Source: Zeugodacus cucurbitae (taxonomy: Eukaryota > Arthropoda > Insecta > Diptera > Tephritidae). Taken from it: a stretch of 64,000 bases of DNA. Under the pieces are notes generated by a model. The model did not search any database and was not told where the DNA came from. It saw only the letters and a program-made list of their open reading frames with translations. The DNA is taken from assembly GCF_028554725.1 (NCBI RefSeq), contig NC_071671.1, positions 13,019,501-13,083,500 on the forward strand, read 5' to 3'. Positions 56,882 to 64,000 of this stretch are shown one piece after another. The translations under genes were made by a program, and so were the position numbers. Positions within the stretch are counted from its first letter, which is position 1; every line of letters begins with the position of its first letter.

Positions 56882-58872
56882 TATATCATATGTTAAATGC
56901 TGAAATTTCTCTTTATTCGTTCTTTCGTCAAATAACCACAAATGAAAGCTTATCCAGATTAACTCACTCTTATAAATTAAAGCAGACAAACTTAAAATCA
57001 TATAAAAAGCTCAACTAAATGCTTGTAAGGAATTAAAATGAAAAAAAAAAATTAATAAATTTGCTTAGGTGTAGATGTCTTTCAAGTTTCATTTTGCAAA
57101 AGAATTAAATTGAAAATAATATGTGGCAGCTTAAGCCCAGTGGATGTAGGTCAAATGCATTATTTTGGTGTGTACTCACTTCAATTGGTTATATATGGGT
57201 GAGTTGTGGGGTAGTAATTAAAGTGAAATTTACTTTGAGTGTTTTTGTGCTGAAAGTTTTAAGTCTAACCCGAAGAGAGTATTTGCTATCAGCAGACTTT
57301 CTTTAAATCAAATATTTTATTTCAAGGTGAAAATAAGTCCCTTGTCTATTAAGTAAAGTTCTTACAAAATTCAATTCCAAAATCAAACTCTCAATTCTCC
57401 ACTGGGTTACACTACACACTGTAAGCCTTTAAATACAGTTGCACTCAATTACCACAATGTTGCCACCCAAAATTGAAGACTGCTTACCGGATTAAAAACA
57501 AACACACACCAGCTTACTTTCAAGCAGACACGAAGCATGCTTCTTGGTGTCTTCTTAATTTTATCCTATTCACTTTTAATTTCCTTTCAGCTACTTAGCG
57601 ACACTCAATGCATGCCACATTGTCGAAAAATTTAATTTAATCCGAGCAACAACAAAAAATTTGTTATTTTTAATACTTGTATACAAAGTGAGGATAATAA
57701 TGAGGCGATGTTGTTGGTGTTGGTTTGTGTGAATTAATTTGTGGTTTTAATCGCCAGGATTCCATATGGAAGGACTACTAACTTTTTGTTAGTATACATA
57801 TAGGTATGCGCGTGTGAGTATAGAAGTTGAATGCTATTTAACTTGAGTGTGGAGATGTACATAGGCAGTGATGTACATATACTCGTACATAACACAACCA
57901 AAGACACCAAAGACCATGCTTCTCACACCCACACATTCAGTTGGCAATTTAGTGAATTAAATGCATTTTGTGTTGAATTTCATTTCGAAAATATTGTGAA
58001 GGCAAGTGAATAAAATAAATCAAGCGGCATGTGGAGCTCAAATGTAGCGCAAGCCCGCTTACTCACAAGGTGTTTGAAGCAAAAACTTTGGGTTGGAGGA
58101 ACTCAATTAAAACCGAGCAAAGAAAATAAGACTACAGATGAGCGATGAGCTGTTGAATAGGATATAGGAAGATTAGCTTAAAAAGTACCTAATCTTCGTG
58201 AATGGTTAAAATGAAGTTACTTGAGTAGCTTACTCTTCGTGAATGGTGAAGAAAGAGAAACAACTTGAGTAGCTTAAGAAAACAAAAACAACTGGAGAGA
58301 AAAAGAAACTGGCATTGGGTATATTGTACATATGTATAAACCGAAAAATTTTTTGCACCCCTCTCAGCAGTCTTCTTGTTAGATTATATTCTAAATTATA
58401 TCTTCATAAACTGTTCAAAAATACGACACAAAAGTGAAGCACCAGAACCCGTTTGTTGACTACAGTAAGGACCCTTGCAGTCAATGTATTTTCAATCTTT
58501 AAATCTTCATTAACAGAATTAAAACGAATACATGATCGCAAATCAGTATTGCTATCGAAACGGCGTGAAAGGTATACATGGTAATAGCATCTATAACTCA
58601 ATAATCGGATTGATATTTAATCCATCACCACAAGGCTGCTATATGATACACGTATGGCAAAAAAAACTTATTGCTTTATATTCAAGGATATATCATCTAT
58701 TCATATAATCATTTTGTTCAAGAACATTGTATTAACTCCGAAAATTTGAAATCGGAATAGCTAGCTAACAGATATAGTACATTCTTGCTCTTGACCCGGT
58801 GGTGTATCGCTCAATATTGAGCGTTTGTATTGTGGGATTAACCTCCTCACGTTAAACTGATTTAGCTGAAGG
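56882..58872. other. No gene seen
   Basis: No supported gene. A strong acceptor-like string TTTAATTTCCTTTCAG ends at about 57590 and is followed by about 46 open codons, without other support. TCTTCGTGAATGGT is duplicated near 58193 and 58232. ACTCCGAAAATTTG at about 58736 is a partial member of the CCGAAA motif family. Confidence 0.45.
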
Positions 58873-59955
58873 TTAGGGTTGATCCAGATATATACTAGGT
58901 TGTCTTTTTGTCTTTTCAATATCGCGGCTATGTATAAAGCGCTACAGAGCTCGTATCTGGCAATACTATACATCTTTGAAAGGTATTGACGTAACCTATA
59001 AAATGACGCTATGCATGATTAGTTTAGATATTGCGTTCAACAGTTAAAGACGTGTAAACATGGAGTTCAGAATCACCGAAATTCGCGCTATTTTAAAGTT
59101 TTCCATCGCTAGAGAAACGTTCCGTGAGATAATTGGTGTTTTGGGGGATGGTACTTTATCACTTCGAATACGGGAGGAATGGTTTCGATGACTCAGAGCG
59201 GGTGAAAACGACACCATGGATAACCCAGCCAGCGGAAGACCTATGACAACGAATACCTATCAAATCATGCAAAACATCGAGTTAGACAGGCACCTCGTGA
59301 CATCGCCCAGGATATGGAAGTTAGTCACCAAGCCATTTTAGACCATCTGCAAATGGCTGGAAACACAAAAAAGCTTGATGTTTTGGTGTCGAATGATTTG
59401 ACCGAATCAACGAATGCGATAGCGAAAACGGTCGTGGTCGAAGGCCGGTGAATCGTCCCAAATAGCGGCCAGGCCGGGATTGACGGTCAGGAAGGTTTTG
59501 CTGTGTATTTGATGGGATTGGAAGGTTATCACCCACTATGAGCTGCTTCCATATACGCTTAATTCTACTGCGACCAGAAGCGTCCAGAATTGGACAACAG
59601 GAAGGGTGTAGTGTTCCACAAGGACAACGCCTGACCACACACTTCGTTAATGACTCGTCAGAAGCAACGGGAGCTCGAATGGGAGGTTTTATCGCATCCA
59701 TCATATAGCCCGGACATAGCGCCAAGTGATTATCAGCTGTTCCTGTCCATGGCTAACGTCCTTGGTGGTGTAAAGTTGAACTTAAAAGAGGCTTCTGAAA
59801 AGTGGCTGTCCGAGTTCTTCGCAAATAAGGAGGGGGTATTATGAAGTCGCCGTCTAGATGGAAATAGATTATCGAACGAAATGACGCCTATACTTTTTAT
59901 AAAGGATTGAATAAAGAACAAAAAAAAAAACGGAAGGGAGATATTTGCCAACCCA
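58873..59955 (+). pseudogene. mariner-family relic (mariner A, copy 2)
   Basis: Same family as 24385-25520, on the plus strand. The transposase relic starts at the ATG at 59060 (MEFRITEIRAILKF), then VLGDGTLSL, SGRPMTTN, MEVSHQAILDHL and KLDVLVSNDLTES. The first catalytic block is missing. It continues with KRPELDNRKGVVFHKDNA (about 59577-59630, second Asp present, followed by a stop), PHTSLMTRQKQRELEWEVL, YSPDIAPSDYQLFLSM (third catalytic Asp region present) and WLSEFFANKEG. The right TIR CGGAAGGGAGATATTTGCCA is clear; the left end is diverged. Stops and frameshifts throughout. It retains the C-terminal block copy 1 lost, while copy 1 retains the N-terminal block this copy lost. Confidence 0.9.
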
Positions 59956-59959
59956 TATG

Positions 59960-60260
59960 GTACAGCTGTAAAATCGGCGAAATCGGTTTACTACCACAGC
60001 TGCTTTCTATAAAACACAAATTCGGATTACACCTGTATCGTTGACTTTATAATATTTGTATAAGTCAATCAAAAGTGAAGGTTTTAAAACAAAACTTTGG
60101 GTGATTACTTCCACTGGCTCTCATTTGCCTAATGTTAGGATTTTAATCACACGGTACTGTATACATTGGTTTCTATATGAGATATCTTAGCAAAACTAAG
60201 TGAATATATAGTATTGAGTATTGCTTGGTGGTGAAAATGTCTGAAATGTGTTTGTATTGA
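59960..60260. repeat. Degenerate fragment of the interspersed repeat family
   Basis: GTAAAATCGGCGAAATCGGT, TATCGTTGACTTTATAATAT, CTTAGCAAAACTAAGTGAAT and CTTGGTGGTGAAAATGTCTG line up with phrases of the repeat copies at 3062-4523 and 26386-27813. More diverged than those copies; it begins where mariner A copy 2 ends. Confidence 0.6.
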
Positions 60261-60669
60261 TTCCGAAAACAAAATTTAGACAAAATCTCGCGCTTCTCTC
60301 CTAGCTCTTCAACATTAATCTTTAGAGAAGAGATCTTTTACAGAGGGATTTTTAATATTTTCATATTTATACATTAAAGTGTCCTTGTCTATATTAAAGA
60401 GCTCAAATTATTTAAAGCGATACAGGAATCCAAAAACGAAAAAGAAACAGATTCGGTGCGATTCGTTTGAACCGTTATGTCAATAAAGTTATTATACGTG
60501 CAGCGTACAGCAACTAGGGCGCTCGGGCATGAAAACAAATTATAGTAAATTCGTATTTGTTGTTGTTGCTGCCAACAAGTGAATTGCTGCAAGCATTTCA
60601 CTTGAGCGAACGGCGAGGTCTGCGCGATAAATTGCTGCGCGGAGATTTATGTAACACAGAAATAAATAC

Positions 60670-60695
60670 CTGTATACGCCGTCCGTGTCTGCCAT
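60670..60695 (-). CDS. Candidate first coding exon (MADTDGVYR...)
   Basis: On the minus strand an ATG in fair context (GACAATGG) opens MADTDGVY followed by a good donor, TACAG|GTATTT. Upstream on that strand (61.1-61.6 kb) the DNA is richer in G/C and leader-like. The peptide is too short to identify, and the full 63-codon ORF continuing past the donor is not recognisable. May be chance. Confidence 0.22.
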
Positions 60696-60699
60696 TGTC

Positions 60700-61975
60700 A
60701 GGTAGTTGGAGTTCACAGGACTCCACTTCACTTCACTTCGTTCTTATTGTTGTTATTTAAATTTTTTTCGGCATTTTCACTATTGCAACATAACTTTGCG
60801 CGCATGCAACAAGGCTATAAATAATATTTATTTGGAAGTGAAAATATTGCAGACAAAATCACGTGCACTTTTTATTGAATTTCTTGCTGGCTTTTTATGA
60901 TGTCGAGAGATCGCTGATGTCTGGCAGAAAAAAAGCGTGGAGCTAGACACAAGCGAAATTGAATATTGCAAAATATTTTTGTTGTGATTAAATTTGTGAA
61001 ATGATTGCTTGTGAATTTCTGTAAAAAACTTTACCGTTAAAATATTTCAGATTCTTTTTTGTTTTTGTAATATTTGAAGCTCACAAAGCAAGTATTTGTG
61101 TGAGCTTGAAAAGCTCAAACTTTATTGCAAAGCGCTGAGTGAGCTGCAAGTCAAGCGAAGGTGTTAAAGCTAAGGACAATCGAGAAGAGATATGAGAGCA
61201 CAAGGGGTGAGCAGTGAGCGCAAATATCAAATTACCTGTAAGACAGACAAATTTGCACAATTCAAACGCACTCCCTCCTCTCATACCGTCTCGTGTTCAT
61301 GCAGATTCAGGGAACTCGCACATTTTGCATAATGACACATATCCGTTTCAATCTAGCTTAATCCACGCAGTCCATAGTAAGATTATGACAACAACAATAA
61401 AGTACAATGAAAACAGTTTGTACGCACTGACTTAGCCACAACGCGTTCAAGCTGCGTAGCGTGTGGCACGCGCCACGCACACAAATATCAAAATATTATG
61501 CGAAAAGAGATTTTAGTTGCCAGATTATTGTGCGGCCGAAGTTTGAAGGCATGAAAGGATTGCGCTCTCGTTAGCCGCCGGCATAAACAATGGAATTTCT
61601 AATTTTATGAAAATCGCGTGACCGCTTTGGTGGCGCTGGTGCGTGAGAATTTATTGAAAACATTTCTGTGGAGGCTCGTTGAAATTATTTGCGATTGAAG
61701 TTGGAATTTCACAGATAGCTTTATTGTAGCGGTTTAGATAATTTTAGGTGAATTGGTAGCTACTTTATGGGCTTATTAATAAAAGAGGGAGTCACAAAAC
61801 GACAAATAAAAGAGTATTATTCTGTTGCAATTCAAAAATATTTAAAAAACATTTTATTTTTAGACATTATTAGACCAAGTTCTAGTGGCTGAAAATACAA
61901 ATTTGAAGGTGGTATTAATACGTGCCTTTCGACAATAAAATCATTCATTAGTTATAAAGTGATGTAGTTTCCTCA
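60700..61975. other. Non-coding; GC-richer at about 61080-61640
   Basis: GTGGCACGCGCCACGCACAC near 61460 and neighbouring sequence are richer in G/C than their surroundings and could be promoter or leader DNA for a minus-strand gene. Nothing decisive. Confidence 0.35.
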
Positions 61976-62626
61976 GCGAGGAGATATTGTGTTTGTCTCA
62001 GTTGGTCCATCCGTTGAGTCCAATTTTCGATGACTCCTGCAGCATTTCGACTGACGAGAGACACGTCCGATATTTTGTTCTAAGGCCTGAATCGAAGTGG
62101 AATTGTCCGGATAGACTATAGACTTTACACATCCGCACAGGAAAAAGTCTAATGGTGTGTGTGTCTTGGTGGCCAATCGACCGGCTAAAAACGTGAAGTA
62201 ATCTGTTCACGGAAGTGTTCTCTCATTTTTCATCCATTAATTGATGCGATGTGTGGGAAATGGCGCCGTCTTGTTGAAACCTAATGTCGCCGAGATGAAG
62301 AGCTTCAACATCAGGCAACAAATAGTCGGTTATCATGGCGCGATAACAGTCAGAGTTGCTGCGAATGTACCAAATCGACTTTCTACGTGTACACTCTCAG
62401 CTGCGGCTGCTATATTGTCTTCAATGCGTGCTGAACGTGGTATATTCGGTCGAATAATATCCAATAATGAATGCTGGGTCTCAAGATGGGTGATGGTGTT
62501 GCGAATAGTACTCTCAGTAGGCCGGTTATGTTGACCATAAGTTGAGCGAAGCATGCGAAACACATTCTTTACAGAACGTTAAAGTTGAAAAATTTGTAAA
62601 CATTGTTCAGGCGTAAGTCTTTCCAT
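61976..62626 (-). pseudogene. Transposase relic with HTH and DDE-type C-terminus, internally deleted
   Basis: The minus strand begins MERLTPEQCLQIFQL at 62626, then a stop, then RSVKNVFRMLRSTYGQHNRP, TESTIRNTITHLETQ and RPNIPRSARIEDNIAAAAES. This is an N-terminal helix-turn-helix of the type found in insect mariner/Tc-like transposases annotated with DUF4817. After a large deletion the C-terminus follows: TKTHTPLDFFLCGCVKSIVY (consensus PRSxDLTPLDFFLWG) and ALEQNIGRV, at about 62175-61976. The catalytic core is gone. No TIRs could be placed. Confidence 0.8.
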
Positions 62627-62639
62627 GATGAAACCCCAA

Positions 62640-63895
62640 AAAGTAATGAGCAAAAATAACATGACAGCTTGACACGACACACGCGTGATCTGAAAAAATT
62701 ACCTCTACTTGAATCAGCCTTTATAATATCCTTTAAATTCGGAAGATATGTATTGTTGCCTTTGCAACCTCATTTCTATTTACTGTATGAAATCAGCAAA
62801 TAAGTTTTACTCCTGTATTTTGTAAAATATAAGGTTCGCCATACTTTTACTCTTAAACATCTCACGTGGTTTGTGGAAAACTTTGTGAAATTTTAATAGT
62901 TCGGATTGTTGCTTTTTTCCCTTTTATCAAATTCCAACAAAGATTTAATTACCACAATTTGTGAATCGTTTTATTTCGCGGCCACATCGTGCCATAGAAC
63001 TTATTAAATTTTATCGAAGTATAGACTGCTTAAGATTGATAGATTTCAAGAGAAAGGTAATGGCTTCACCTTCTAGGACATCTTTCTAGTTCAGCTACAA
63101 AATTAACCGAAGAGGCCAGCAAGTTCTAGTTTCTGAACCGGAGATGTCACTTTATAATCATTTCCTACAACCATATCTCCAGTGCTGTCATTTTGATAGT
63201 AACTTCGATATTTTCCTGAACGCTTAACCATTTACTTCGGCTTTGGCTCGATTAATTAAACTTTATTTCCAGAGATCTGGGTATTTTTTCAAGATTCTAG
63301 GTAATCACTATCACTATCAATCGCTGAACCACCGACTGTGAATAAATTTCAATTATATCAGATAAAAAAATATGTCGACAGAAAATATTTAGTCGGTAGA
63401 AATTTTAGAATTTTGTCGACGGAATATAATCGACTCAAATGAACTGGAATCTATTCTACTCACAGTCGACACTCGCAATAGGGGTAATTGGTATTGTAAA
63501 TATATATATCGTAAGGGAAACGAAAATGCTGTGTTTGATCTCTTGAAAAAAAAAATCATATGAATTCAATACCAGAGAGTATTTGGATACTTGATTAAAA
63601 TGATTGTTTGATTGTTAAAATGACATAATCGATTGCTATTGAGTTTTCATTTCAAATCTTTTACCCCAGTCAAATAATTATATGTGCATTTCTGCTTTTG
63701 TTTATACTTCTTATTCACTGTTATTTTTTGGATTTATATGTTGTTTTTTATATGTGCAAAATCAGTTTAGCGGATCTTTCTAACTGACAGTGTCGCAGCA
63801 AAAACTTTTTTTGTTAAAATTTGTTTTCAAAATTAGTGTAGGTGCATTAACTTAATGAATTATTAAACATTTTATTACATTTATTTAACTTTCAG
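62640..63895. other. No gene seen; ends in a splice acceptor
   Basis: Non-coding and AT-rich. The last bases, ATTTATTTAACTTTCAG (63879-63895), are a good polypyrimidine-rich splice acceptor, so this is probably intron. Confidence 0.55.
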
Positions 63896-64000
63896 CCTAA
63901 AATTCCTCGTGATACTAGTTTATCAGCCGAGGAACAAGTAATAATCATAGGAATGCATGAAAGCGGTTCCCAAAATGGCTCTAGACCAAAGCGACATCGG
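63896..64000 (+). CDS. Host-gene exon, partial, running off the right edge
   Basis: After the acceptor TTTAACTTTCAG the sequence is open for all 35 codons to the window edge in one frame, beginning PKIPRDTSLSAEEQVIIIGM and containing SGSQNGSRPKRHR. The other two frames stop within 45 bases. Codon use is balanced and unlike the surrounding A/T-rich DNA, and the end is basic (RPKRHR), possibly a nuclear localisation-type segment. The first base is codon position 1 (phase 0). I do not recognise the protein. It is the most convincing host coding sequence in the window, but its start and the rest of the gene lie elsewhere. Confidence 0.72.

Noticed and set aside
57575..57720. Acceptor-like TTTCCTTTCAG followed by about 46 open codons (YLATLNACHIVEKFN...)
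   Set aside because: No donor, homology or codon signal supports an exon, and the open frame runs into T-rich sequence.

Overview
The window looks like non-coding DNA from a higher fly, most plausibly a tephritid fruit fly. The grounds are AT-rich composition, CAA/TTG-rich simple repeats, eukaryotic splice signals, and a dense layer of insect-type transposable elements (RTE non-LTR, mariner, Helitron, hAT, pogo-like and TTAA-flanked elements). The species assignment is inference. There are no bacterial operons, no CRISPR array and no tRNA or rRNA that I can recognise.

Host coding content is minimal. The best host exon is at the right edge (63896-64000, +): it follows a textbook acceptor and is open in only one frame. 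Three much weaker candidate first coding exons, each an ATG in good context followed by a GT donor, lie at 19140-19173 (-), 46552-46584 (+) and 60670-60695 (-). Next to them are GC-richer stretches (about 22.7-23.5, 46.05-46.6 and 61.1-61.6 kb) that could be promoter or 5' leader DNA. The window is therefore probably intronic and intergenic DNA around the starts of a few genes.

Layout. 0-1.06 kb: 3' half of an RTE element. 3.06-4.52 and 6.41-7.60 kb: two copies, in opposite orientation, of a 1.2-1.5 kb non-coding repeat family carrying a GTCY microsatellite (third copy at 26.4-27.8 kb, pieces at 37.2, 54.8 and 60.0 kb). 9.6-11.1 kb: extremely AT-rich degenerate tandem repeat. 13.9 and 17.65 kb: two copies of a small TIR element, the second nested in a pogo-like element. 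21.3-22.2 kb: about 900 bp of pentanucleotide satellite. 24.4-25.5 kb: mariner relic. 29.9-32.2 kb: two 3' fragments of RNase H-bearing non-LTR retrotransposons, one split by a hAT-type MITE with its 8-bp target duplication still visible. 33.5-35.5 kb: small tandem arrays built around a palindrome (TTCGGAGTNACTCCGAA) that recurs from 17 to 35.6 kb. 36.4-39.3 kb: two Helitrons joined end to end, the larger carrying helicase relics, a captured repeat end and an RTE insertion with a 13-bp target duplication. 42.4-43.25 kb: mariner with TIRs and TA duplication. 47.49-50.62 kb: nearly complete RTE element with a perfect 9-bp target duplication. 51.1-52.0 and 56.7 kb: pogo-like MITEs. 54.0-55.4 kb: a cleanly bounded Helitron. 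55.46-55.90 kb: a TTAA-flanked MITE. 58.87-59.96 kb: second mariner relic of the 24.4-kb family. 62.0-62.6 kb: another transposase relic.

The features do not form a pathway. Their relationships are those of nested insertions, and several boundaries can be read to the base. The least explained structure is the recurrent TTCGGAGTNACTCCGAA palindrome and the tandem arrays that contain it.
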